Shown: positions 6,703-11,932 of the stretch, piece after piece
Position numbering within the stretch: the stretch's first letter is position 1
Layout of the letters: each line of letters begins with the position of its first letter
From: JANYGM01 sp043764015
Lineage (GTDB): Bacteria; Bacteroidota; Bacteroidia; Cytophagales; Thermonemataceae
DNA: 11,932 nt
Reading direction: 5' to 3'
Assembly (NCBI GenBank): GCA_043764015.1
Contig: JAYUKY010000068.1
Coordinates: forward strand, 1-11,932
The notes under the pieces: generated by a model
The model's input: the letters and a program-made list of their open reading frames with translations, nothing else
Told to the model about the DNA's origin: nothing
The model's database searches: none
Made by a program: the position numbers and the translations under genes

Positions 6703-6762
6703 GATTTGATTAAACTGATCAGACCTTCATTCCATTACGGTACAGACCAGTTTAATCAAATC
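6703..6762. repeat. Inverted repeat, 15-bp perfect arms, between hydratase and SixA-like genes
   Basis: GATTTGATTAAACTG (6703-6717) is perfectly repeated in inverse at 6748-6762, with a 30-base spacer. CAGACC occurs twice in direct orientation near the arm junctions (6720-6725 and 6743-6748), and CTGATCAG is a small palindrome. The structure starts 6 bases past the hydratase stop codon. It could be a transcript-ending hairpin, but no U-run follows and the loop is long, so a tiny MITE or an operator is equally possible. Confidence 0.5.
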
Positions 6763-6768
6763 AATTAT

Positions 6769-7179
6769 TTATATTTTTTCAATGTTCATTACAAGTGCAT
6801 CACCTTTGATAGTGCATTTTTGGGTGATTTTGTCAAACATTTCGGTACGAACAGCTGCCGTATGCTTTTCTGGGTTAGTTTCTATCACCGTAAAAACTAC
6901 CTCATAAACCGTATCTACAAACATTGGGCGCATAAATTCCATAGTTTGGCGCATATAAATAGTGCCTTCACCTGGGAAAAACATACCAAAAACTCTAGAA
7001 AATACACTTCCACCCAAAAACCCGTGCATAATTGGTCGTTTGAAGGGCGTTGTAGCTGCATATGTAGCATCTAAGTGCAAAGGATTACTGTCGCCTGTAA
7101 GTTCTGCAAATTTGTTTACTTGCTCTTGCGAAAAGCTAAATTCTTGCTTAAAAACATCATTCACTTGTATTTTAGACAT
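6769..7179 (-). CDS. MaoC/PhaJ-type hot-dog-fold (R)-specific enoyl-CoA hydratase
   Basis: At 136 residues this is a stand-alone MaoC-like protein, the size of PhaJ, which hydrates trans-2-enoyl-CoA to (R)-3-hydroxyacyl-CoA. The hydratase-2 motif is present: FAELTGDSNPLHLDATYA, with catalytic Asp30 and His35 and the conserved Asn32-Pro33, followed by RPIMHGFLGGSVFSRVFG. The C-terminal half (RQTMEFMRPMFVDTVYEVV) is the usual strand region after the hot-dog helix. The protein is cytoplasmic and probably dimeric. Whether it serves fatty acid oxidation, hydroxyalkanoate supply or another acyl-CoA route is not shown by its neighbours. It is transcribed away from the plus-strand pair, with a TATATTTG element in the divergent spacer. 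Confidence 0.88.
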   Translation of the reverse strand: MSKIQVNDVFKQEFSFSQEQVNKFAELTGDSNPLHLDATYAATTPFKRPIMHGFLGGSVFSRVFGMFFPGEGTIYMRQTMEFMRPMFVDTVYEVVFTVIETNPEKHTAAVRTEMFDKITQKCTIKGDALVMNIEKI

Positions 7180-7241
7180 TATTTTATTGATTTTAAGATA
7201 AGTTTTACGTTGATTTTTTAAGTGAAATATCCTAGATACTT

Positions 7242-7272
7242 TTGCAAATATAGGTATTTTTGATTACTTTTG
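7242..7272 (+). promoter_or_regulatory. Bacteroidota-type promoter for the 7324/7807 gene pair
   Basis: TTG at 7242-7244, a 20-base spacer and TACTTTTG at 7265-7272 fit the Bacteroidota consensus. Transcription would begin near 7279, about 45 bases before the chosen ATG at 7324. This argues against the upstream in-frame ATG at 7270, which lies inside the -7 element. A second TACTTTTG at 7237-7244 has its TTG at a 24-base spacing and is a weaker alternative. Confidence 0.6.
7245..7252 (-). promoter_or_regulatory. -7-type element for the hydratase gene
   Basis: The minus strand reads TATATTTG, a match to TAnnTTTG, 66 bases ahead of the hydratase start codon. A TTG at the proper spacing is missing. 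It overlaps the spacer of the plus-strand promoter, so the two directions may compete. Confidence 0.35.
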
Positions 7273-7323
7273 ATACTTAAACCAATACAAAAATACATAA
7301 ATCTCTTAAAAACATATAAAAAT

Positions 7324-7764
7324 ATGCAAATTCGTTTTTCAGTCAAACAACTTACCAAAAAACGCCCTTTTATCAATGCTCAACCGCTAGAAATTGCGGG
7401 AGAATATGGCAAGCATTATGATTTAAAAGAGGTTTTGACCGCTATTGTTACGCAACAAGTAGGTGTTTTCAACCAAAAAATAGATGATAGCATTAACCAA
7501 AAAAATCTTTTTACTTTTTTTGAAGAAACAGAACTTACGCAAGAAGCAGAAACAGGGAAAATACGCTTTGGAGCTATCTATAACGACAAAAAAGCAGATT
7601 TAGACAAAGCAATAGAAACTGTTTTATTGGCTTTTTATGATGGTTTAATAGTGATTTTTATTGATGAAAGGCAACTGGAAAAACTAGATGACAAAATGAA
7701 ATTCAATGAAAATACTGTTGTTACGCTAGTAAGACTGACTTTTTTATCTGGAAGTTTTTGGTAA
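7324..7764 (+). CDS. Conserved hypothetical protein (146 aa)
   Basis: I do not recognise a named family. The protein is 146 residues and soluble, with no signal peptide or membrane segment. Its C-terminal half is the most ordered part: GKIRFGAIYNDKKADLDKAI, then a helix with LLAFYDGLIVIFIDE, and a final VVTLVRLTFLSGSFW that ends on an aromatic residue like a complete small domain. The N-terminal segment MQIRFSVKQLTKKRPF is basic. The frame is open from an ATG at 7270, but that codon falls within the predicted -7 promoter element, so I start at 7324. The gene heads a two-gene unit and the deacetylase begins 42 bases after its stop, so the two are likely co-transcribed. A functional link to the deacetylase is possible but unproven. 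Confidence 0.75.
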   Translation: MQIRFSVKQLTKKRPFINAQPLEIAGEYGKHYDLKEVLTAIVTQQVGVFNQKIDDSINQKNLFTFFEETELTQEAETGKIRFGAIYNDKKADLDKAIETVLLAFYDGLIVIFIDERQLEKLDDKMKFNENTVVTLVRLTFLSGSFW

Positions 7765-7806
7765 AAATTAAAAACAGCATATAATTATAAATCATATCTC
7801 AAAAAA

Positions 7807-8721
7807 ATGCTAAAAATTGCTTTTTCTCCTATTTATGCCCACCCATTGCCAGAAGGACACCGTTTTCCTATGCTCAAATACGAGCTAATTCCTGCACAAC
7901 TGTTGTATGAGGGAACGGCAACTAAGGAGAATTTTTTTGTGCCAAATATCAATGATGATATTATTGATGAAAAATATATCCTCAACACACATACAGAAAC
8001 CTATTTGCGCAAACTCCAAAATTTGGATTTAACGCCTTCAGAAATACGTAAAACTGGGTTTCCATTGTCAAAAGAGCTTATTGAAAGAGAAATAATCATA
8101 GCACAAGGCACAATAGATTGTACCAAATTTGCCCAAAAATATGGTATTGCGCTTAATATTGCAGGCGGAACTCATCACGCTTTTACGGATAGAGGAGAAG
8201 GATTTTGCTTATTAAATGATATTGCTATTGGTGCTAATTATTTGTTAGATAAGAAGTTAGCTAGTAAAATTTTAGTTATTGATTTGGACGTGCATCAAGG
8301 AAATGGAACTGCACAGATTTTCCAAGAAAATAAGCAAGTTTTCACGTTTAGTATGCACGGAGAGAAAAATTACCCACTAAAAAAGGAAAAATCAGACCTT
8401 GATATTGGACTTACTGACAGAATTAAAAATAAAGAATACTTACATCTACTAAAAACTAATTTGCCACAAATTTTGGATAATTTCAAACCTGATTTTGTCT
8501 TTTATTTGGCTGGTGTAGATATTTTGGAAACAGACAAATTAGGGCGTTTGGGCGTTACTCGTGAAGGTTGTAAGGAAAGAGACCGTTTTGTTTTGCAAAT
8601 TTGCAAAGATAATAAATTGCCTGTTTCTGTAAGTATGGGTGGTGGTTATTCTCCAAAAATTTCGGATATTGTTGAGGCTCACGCAAATACGTATAGACTG
8701 GCGCAAGAAATTTTCTTTTGA
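7807..8721 (+). CDS. Histone-deacetylase-fold deacetylase (AcuC / class IV-like)
   Basis: This 304-residue zinc hydrolase belongs to the arginase/deacetylase superfamily. Bacterial members remove acetyl or acyl groups from lysines, polyamines or acetoin-pathway enzymes. The catalytic signature is complete: paired histidines in AGGTHHAF (His123, His124), FCLLNDIAIG, zinc ligands in VIDLDVHQGNGT (Asp161, His163), the third ligand in YLAGVDILETDKLGRLGVT (Asp238), and the transition-state tyrosine in GGGYSP (Tyr281). The N-terminus (MLKIAFSPIYAHPLPEGHRF) matches the family start, so the first ATG is accepted. The protein is cytoplasmic. The substrate cannot be assigned from sequence. The gene probably shares the transcript of the upstream 146-residue gene. 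Its TGA stop is the first three bases of a heptamer repeat. Confidence 0.93.
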   Translation: MLKIAFSPIYAHPLPEGHRFPMLKYELIPAQLLYEGTATKENFFVPNINDDIIDEKYILNTHTETYLRKLQNLDLTPSEIRKTGFPLSKELIEREIIIAQGTIDCTKFAQKYGIALNIAGGTHHAFTDRGEGFCLLNDIAIGANYLLDKKLASKILVIDLDVHQGNGTAQIFQENKQVFTFSMHGEKNYPLKKEKSDLDIGLTDRIKNKEYLHLLKTNLPQILDNFKPDFVFYLAGVDILETDKLGRLGVTREGCKERDRFVLQICKDNKLPVSVSMGGGYSPKISDIVEAHANTYRLAQEIFF

Positions 8722-8732
8722 GTTATGAATTA
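8719..8732 (+). repeat. Heptamer tract beginning on the deacetylase stop codon (2 units)
   Basis: TGAGTTA and TGAATTA follow one another, and the first TGA is the stop codon of the deacetylase gene. The tract runs straight into the hairpin-repeat block at 8730. Confidence 0.5.
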
Positions 8733-9006
8733 GATAACGGTATTGATATTTTGTACTTAGCCCCAGCAGGGCGACACTAGCAAGAGCTAGTTTTATAATA
8801 ATGAAACTGTTTTATTACCATTTATTTATCAAGTAATTATGAAAAAAAAATACAAATTAACAATATCATTATCTAAATCAACGAACACTATTTTTTATAA
8901 ATATGTCGCTCCGCTGGGGCTAAATACATTTTCATGTAATTTATTTGCTATAAATATGCCGTCCCACTGGGACTAAATACAAATTAACAATGTTCTTATC
9001 TAAATA
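8730..9006. repeat. Composite REP-like block, family B (three hairpins, inverted ends)
   Basis: Three copies of a short hairpin unit occur. One lies at 8753-8776 on the minus strand. Two lie at 8896-8927 and 8949-8980 on the plus strand, each starting TATAAATATG and ending CTAAATAC. Their stems differ but stay paired: GCCCT-GCT-GGGGC, GCTCC-GCT-GGGGC and GTCCC-ACT-GGGAC. An AT-rich flank, AAATACAAATTAACAA with a TTATCTAAAT end, occurs at 8848-8878 and again at 8975-9006. It is found inverted and diverged at 8730-8757, so the block has imperfect inverted ends about 45 bases long. It fills the gap between the convergent deacetylase and prenyltransferase genes and supplies the latter's TAG stop (9000-9002). 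No gene is visible inside. Confidence 0.65.
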
Positions 9007-9929
9007 AATTTCATCAATAAAAATGCTATGCTCATACATATAGATGAAAGCACATTTAGGCGCATTGTATGCTGAAAATTAGCATTTTTTTCATCTTTTC
9101 CTACAAGCATAAACCAATATGTAAAATAAGCAAGAATAGGGAGCAAACACACTTCAAAAATAATCAAAGATGTAAAATCTTCTAAATAATAAAAATAACC
9201 TAAAAAGCCCAAATTAGCAATAAAAAACATAATTCCTACAAAATAAAATGTACCTTTTATGCCCAAAAGTAAGCTAATAGTTTTGTCGCCACGTTTGCTA
9301 TCTTCTTTGTGCTGATATATTTGTGTCATTGGATACGAGCCAAAAAGCAAGAACATAGCCAAAAAAGCAGGAATAAATAACCTAAATGATAAAACTTCTA
9401 TATAAACTTTATGTAGTTCTGTAACACTTAGAAATAGTCTATATAAATCAAAGTCATTAAGAGCTATAAAACACATCACATACACAAAAAATCCCTGAAA
9501 AAAGCCCACAGTAAGCAAACTTATGATAGGATATTGTTTTAAGCGAATAAATGGGTGGCTATATGCCTTAGAAATCAACCCGTAAATAAAAAGCATCACC
9601 GCAAAATCAACAGAAACCAGCAGACCTAGCAAAATAGCCACCAAATCAAACAATAAAGCAGCATAATAAAGGTCTTTTTCTACTTTTGGGGGCTTTTCCA
9701 AACCACCAATACTATCTTCGTCTTTGTCAAAATAGCTATTATAACCATTACTAGCAGGATATAAAAAAATATGAATACTAATAAAAATAATAATGATATT
9801 CAAAATATATTTTTCAAATGTATAATTATTAGGGATTTCTGATTGGCTAAACGCAAACAAAAAAATTGGCATCAAAAAAATTGAAAAGGGTATGCGTAAG
9901 TGTAGTAAAGTGCTTTTTGAGAAAATCAT
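9000..9929 (-). CDS. UbiA-family membrane prenyltransferase
   Basis: This 309-residue polytopic membrane protein transfers a prenyl chain from a diphosphate to an acceptor. The first Mg-diphosphate motif is at residues 61-72 (NGYNSYFDKDED). The second is modified, YQHKEDSKRGDKT at 205-217. The YSHPFIRLK segment at 123-131, also conserved in the family, is present. Eight or nine hydrophobic segments fill the rest (for example about 17-27, 41-57, 89-118, 134-157, 184-198 and 225-245). The frame continues 25 codons upstream, but this stretch is a translated heptamer repeat (residues like ISHFTLHTSHF) and crosses a terminator-like hairpin, so I start at 9929. The acceptor is unknown: quinone, heme or lipid head group are all possible, and no quinone or heme genes are adjacent. 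Confidence 0.85.
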   Translation of the reverse strand: MIFSKSTLLHLRIPFSIFLMPIFLFAFSQSEIPNNYTFEKYILNIIIIFISIHIFLYPASNGYNSYFDKDEDSIGGLEKPPKVEKDLYYAALLFDLVAILLGLLVSVDFAVMLFIYGLISKAYSHPFIRLKQYPIISLLTVGFFQGFFVYVMCFIALNDFDLYRLFLSVTELHKVYIEVLSFRLFIPAFLAMFLLFGSYPMTQIYQHKEDSKRGDKTISLLLGIKGTFYFVGIMFFIANLGFLGYFYYLEDFTSLIIFEVCLLPILAYFTYWFMLVGKDEKNANFQHTMRLNVLSSICMSIAFLLMKFI

Positions 9930-9931
9930 TT

Positions 9932-9973
9932 TGAAGTGTGAGGTGTGAAGTGTGAAGTGTGAGATTTGAATAA
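9932..9973. repeat. Heptamer tandem tract (6 units)
   Basis: The plus strand holds six 7-base units, of which three are TGAAGTG, one TGAGGTG, one TGAGATT and one TGAATAA. It starts two bases upstream of the prenyltransferase start codon, and translation through it gives a misleading N-terminal extension. It shares unit sequences with the tract at 6150-6170. Confidence 0.75.
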
Positions 9974-9978
9974 AACGC

Positions 9979-10014
9979 AAAATCCTTAGCACGTAATCAC
10001 GCATTAAGGATTTT
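9979..10014 (-). terminator. Terminator-like hairpin after the small membrane protein gene
   Basis: A perfect 10-bp stem (AAAATCCTTA at 9979-9988, TAAGGATTTT at 10005-10014) has a 16-base loop. On the minus strand the stem ends GGATTTT and is followed by GCGTTTTATTC, a broken U-run, which suits termination of the gene ending at 10087. It separates that gene from the prenyltransferase. Confidence 0.5.
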
Positions 10015-10061
10015 ACATAATTTTACGGAATTTAAGCAGTTTTATTATGAATTTCTTGTAT

Positions 10062-10089
10062 TAACTCATAACTCAAAATTCATAACTTA
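10062..10089 (-). repeat. Heptamer tract beginning on the small gene's stop codon (4 units)
   Basis: On the minus strand the units are TAAGTTA, TGAATTT, TGAGTTA and TGAGTTA. The TAA of the first unit (10087-10089) is the stop codon of the small membrane protein gene. Confidence 0.6.
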
Positions 10090-10212
10090 TTTAGCGTTTT
10101 TTTCGTGTGGTGGTTGTTTTGCTTTTAGCCACATACCCGTCACGAAAGATGCACCCATTAGTAAGGCAAAGAAAACGTATGCCATTGTTTCTGTCATTCT
10201 AAAATCTATCAT
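10087..10212 (-). CDS. Small single-pass membrane protein (41 aa)
   Basis: This short reading frame encodes 41 residues, or 36 if the second in-frame ATG at 10195-10197 is used. It begins MIDFRMTETMAYVFFALLMG and has one clear hydrophobic segment (about residues 10-28, with small glycines and alanines). The tail is basic and proline-bearing (WLKAKQPPHEKNAK) and would face the cytoplasm by the positive-inside rule. The amphipathic order, the defined tail and its own downstream hairpin suggest a real gene, perhaps an accessory subunit of a membrane complex. I do not recognise the family. Its stop codon begins a heptamer tract. It is divergent from the phosphatase gene at 10322, and no good promoter consensus is visible in the 109-base gap between them. 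Confidence 0.6.
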   Translation of the reverse strand: MIDFRMTETMAYVFFALLMGASFVTGMWLKAKQPPHEKNAK

Positions 10213-10321
10213 TTTTATATAATTTTTGGGTAAAACAATTAAATTCAAACCTTTTCACAAATAAAATGTTTTTTATTGGAAAATCAAAAAAAACTTTCAA
10301 AAACATTCAAATTTCTTAAAA

Positions 10322-10954
10322 ATGGCTTATATTTATCTTATCAGACACACTACGCCAAACGTATCAAAAGGCGTTTGCTATGGACAAACTAACCTAGATA
10401 TAATGCCTAGTTTTGAAGAAGAATTTTTACAAATAATAGAAAAATTGCAAGTTTTTTTAGATAAAAATAATGTTCAGAAAATTTATACAAGTCCACTTTT
10501 GCGTTGTCAGAAACTAGCACAAATGCTTAATCAAAATATGCCTCAATATACTAATAATCAAATTTTTAACATTGGTTTTCTGGAAGATGCACGCTTAATG
10601 GAAATGAATTTTGGAGATTGGGAAATGAAAACGTGGGCGCATATCCACGAAAATGACGTAAACAACTGGATGAATGATTTTGTAACTGTAAAAACACCCA
10701 ATGGAGAGAGTTTTGAAGGTTTATCAGCTCGTGTAAAAGAATTTTGGGAAGAGATTTTAGTATTTTTGAACAACGAAAATAATACAAACAAAAATATTGC
10801 TATCATCACACACGCAGGCGTAATACGTGCAATACTTGCGCTGATACTAGGTTTTCCGCTAGAAAATGCCTTCCGTTTAGAGATAAATTATGGCGGGGTT
10901 TGCGTACTTAAACAGAATAAAGATTTTGTGCAAATATTGCAAATAAATAAATAA
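10322..10954 (+). CDS. Histidine phosphatase, CobC/phosphoglycerate-mutase-like
   Basis: This 210-residue cytoplasmic enzyme belongs to the histidine phosphatase superfamily, in the branch holding alpha-ribazole-5'-phosphate phosphatase (CobC) and cofactor-dependent phosphoglycerate mutase-like proteins. The key residues are all present: LIRHTTP (Arg8, phosphoacceptor His9), the CYGQTNLDI loop at 19-27, SPLLRCQ (Arg61), MEMNFGDWE with Glu94 as the probable acid, and ITHAGVIR (His164). The CYGQ(S/T) loop and the FGDWE block are usual in CobC-like members, which finish the lower ligand of cobalamin. No other cobalamin gene is in the window, so a broader phosphatase role is possible. The start at 10322 gives the standard N-terminus. 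The gene is closed by a strong bidirectional terminator. Confidence 0.85.
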   Translation: MAYIYLIRHTTPNVSKGVCYGQTNLDIMPSFEEEFLQIIEKLQVFLDKNNVQKIYTSPLLRCQKLAQMLNQNMPQYTNNQIFNIGFLEDARLMEMNFGDWEMKTWAHIHENDVNNWMNDFVTVKTPNGESFEGLSARVKEFWEEILVFLNNENNTNKNIAIITHAGVIRAILALILGFPLENAFRLEINYGGVCVLKQNKDFVQILQINK

Positions 10955-10972
10955 ACAGTTTTCTTATGAATA

Positions 10973-11008
10973 AAGCGCAAAAATACAAAACTGTGTAATT
11001 TTGCGCTT
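10973..11008 (+). terminator. Bidirectional intrinsic terminator between convergent genes
   Basis: A perfect 10-bp GC-containing stem (AAGCGCAAAA at 10973-10982, TTTTGCGCTT at 10999-11008) has a 16-base loop and is followed by CTATTTTTTTC on the plus strand. It lies between the ends of the phosphatase gene (10954) and the DUF4293 gene (11037). The loop holds AAAACTGT (10987-10994), which is complementary to ACAGTTTT just upstream (10955-10962). Confidence 0.8.
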
Positions 11009-11036
11009 CTATTTTTTTCATACTTCGTCCCTTGCA

Positions 11037-11516
11037 CTATCTCATTCTGTTAGAAGATTGTACTAATTTTTCATCTTTTCTAATGAAAAAATTTGCTGCC
11101 ATATTAAGCAAAATACCTGCAATAATAGCCCAAAAACCAAAAGAAAAATCTCCTTTTTGTGTTTCATTGAAGATTTTTTCAGCTTTATAGATAGTCAAAA
11201 CATTGACTGCCATTAGCACAAGCATAGTCATAGAGTTTGCCATACCCAACTTCATTTGCAAAATTCTCTTCTTAAAACTAAAAATAGAGAAAACACTCAT
11301 TATAAGCACTATAATAGCCAAAATGCCAATATAAATGGTTGAATTACTGCTTGCCTCTATAATTTTATTGCCTTGTGTATGCGTGATAGAAAAGGCGTTA
11401 AGATGTATATTTTGCATATTTTGCGTGTCAGTTTTATCCCAAATAGGCAAAGCAACCACCATAATCATACAAACGGCAACGAGTGCCAAAAAAATACTTT
11501 GAATACGCTGAATCAT
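11037..11516 (-). CDS. DUF4293 family membrane protein
   Basis: A 159-residue inner-membrane protein with the characteristic DUF4293 opening MIQRIQSIFLALVAV and ending (FFIRKDEKLVQSSNRMR). Four membrane segments are visible at about 8-25, 61-79, 92-111 and 125-144. A non-cytoplasmic loop of some 35 residues lies between the first two. The family is largely restricted to Bacteroidota and its function is not known. The frame could start 29 codons further upstream, but the predicted promoter falls within that extension and family members begin at MIQR, so I place the start at 11516. The gene is monocistronic and closed by the bidirectional terminator at 10973-11008. Confidence 0.9.
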   Translation of the reverse strand: MIQRIQSIFLALVAVCMIMVVALPIWDKTDTQNMQNIHLNAFSITHTQGNKIIEASSNSTIYIGILAIIVLIMSVFSIFSFKKRILQMKLGMANSMTMLVLMAVNVLTIYKAEKIFNETQKGDFSFGFWAIIAGILLNMAANFFIRKDEKLVQSSNRMR

Positions 11517-11570
11517 TATAACTATGTTTTTTGATAAAATTATATAATATTTTGAAATTGTTTTAGGCCA

Positions 11571-11603
11571 CAAAAGTAAGAAAAAAATCAAGAAAAATAG
11601 CAA
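11571..11603 (-). promoter_or_regulatory. Bacteroidota-type promoter for the DUF4293 gene
   Basis: The minus strand shows TTG (11601-11603), a 22-base spacer and TACTTTTG (11571-11578), about 55 bases ahead of the start codon. The -7 sequence is identical to that of the promoter at 7265-7272. Confidence 0.6.
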
Positions 11604-11624
11604 AATTTAGAAGAAAATCAATAG

Positions 11625-11655
11625 TTGCTTTGTAGCTTTTATTTGGTTATATTTG
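11625..11655 (+). promoter_or_regulatory. Bacteroidota-type promoter for the truncated gene at 11718
   Basis: TTG at 11625-11627, a 20-base spacer and TATATTTG at 11648-11655 form a complete promoter reading towards the gene start at 11718. It is back to back with the DUF4293 promoter. Confidence 0.6.
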
Positions 11656-11717
11656 TAGTGAAGACTTAGAAAATAAATCAATAATTTAAGACTAATAAAG
11701 ATGAAGACGTTACTAAT

Positions 11718-11840
11718 ATGCACCATATAATCACATCAGAATTATCACGACTTGACCTTCACGACTCATCATTTGAGAAGATTATTAGACAGAATCAAGA
11801 AATAGAATTAATATTTGATTGGGCAAGTCTTACTAACTGA
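11718..11840 (+). pseudogene. 5' fragment of a small soluble protein gene, probably interrupted
   Basis: The frame codes for only 40 residues, beginning MHHIITSELSRLDLHDSSFE and ending IELIFDWASLTN. The first 37 residues look like the start of a longer protein: the LDLHDSSFEKI and IELIFDWA pattern recalls the N-terminus of small uncharacterised proteins of roughly 120-140 residues. The frame stops just where a sequence resembling an insertion-sequence end begins (near 11833). A full promoter lies upstream, so it was probably once an expressed gene. A 9-codon frame starting at 11701 overlaps its start. It could instead be a complete microprotein. I cannot name the family with confidence. Confidence 0.4.
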
Positions 11841-11932
11841 AGTTACGCAACGTACTGTTATTTCTAGCTAATTTATTAACCTCAGTACCAAACATAACAA
11901 AAGTACCATAATTATCAAAATAAATGTGTTTT
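11833..11932 (-). mobile_element. Possible end of an insertion sequence (transposase C-terminus) at the window edge
   Basis: From the right edge the minus strand is open for 32 residues. It ends with LRNFS and a TAG stop encoded by GTTGCGTAACTTCAGTTAG. Some insertion sequences place the transposase stop inside the terminal repeat in this way. The left edge (CTGAAGTTACGCAACG) begins exactly where the gene at 11718 loses its expected continuation. Only 100 bases are available, so family and completeness cannot be judged. Confidence 0.35.

Noticed and set aside
6703..6762. Integron attC site
   Set aside because: The arms lack the conserved core sites of attC, and no integrase or cassette structure is present.
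8811..8846. Short plus-strand frame starting ATGAAACTG
   Set aside because: It has about 11 codons within repeat DNA and no support as a gene.
8896..8980. CRISPR-like pair of 32-base repeats
   Set aside because: There are only two plus-strand copies, spaced by about 20 bases of AT-rich DNA, plus a third inverted copy, with no cas genes. The hairpin and inverted ends fit REP elements.
10558..10809. Minus-strand frames inside the CobC-like gene
   Set aside because: They overlap a gene with intact catalytic motifs and show no features of their own.

Overview
This AT-rich window most likely comes from a member of the Bacteroidota, and a Cytophagia-type marine or freshwater bacterium is my best guess. 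Four things support this. A DUF4293 membrane protein, a family largely confined to this phylum, is present. Several intergenic regions carry the Bacteroidota promoter form (TTG, about 20 bases, TAnnTTTG). Shine-Dalgarno sites are absent. The front-end-type desaturases and the DUF937-like protein fit the same group. The genes are mostly housekeeping or lipid metabolism. No defence island, CRISPR array, rRNA or tRNA is visible.

Layout. Positions 112-7179 are all on the minus strand: two tandem paralogous fatty acid desaturases, a DUF937/YidB-like protein, a PD-(D/E)XK-nuclease-like protein, a phosphoglucomutase/phosphomannomutase, a SixA-type histidine phosphatase and a MaoC/PhaJ-type hydratase. 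From a divergent promoter near 7240-7275, two plus-strand genes follow: an unrecognised conserved 146-residue protein and a histone-deacetylase-fold deacetylase. Then come a minus-strand UbiA-type prenyltransferase (9000-9929) and an unlisted short membrane protein (10087-10212, minus). A plus-strand CobC/phosphoglycerate-mutase-like phosphatase (10322-10954) converges on the DUF4293 gene across a strong terminator. At the right edge a promoter-bearing gene start (11718-11840) appears cut short, probably by an insertion sequence whose end enters the window.

The intergenic DNA is the most unusual part. Almost every gap is built from small repeats: (a) 7-bp-period tandem tracts that repeatedly begin on the stop codon of the neighbouring gene; (b) two families of hairpin (REP-like) modules with variable or covarying stems; (c) a 154-bp near-palindromic, MITE-like element with 14-bp perfect terminal repeats and flanking direct repeats; (d) an 18-19 bp dispersed motif that also occurs inside a coding sequence; (e) several long inverted repeats. 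Some of these create false N-terminal extensions of the mutase and prenyltransferase reading frames, so downstream start codons were chosen for both. The genes do not form one pathway. The two desaturases, the hydratase and the prenyltransferase all act on acyl or isoprenoid lipids, and the rest are independent units.
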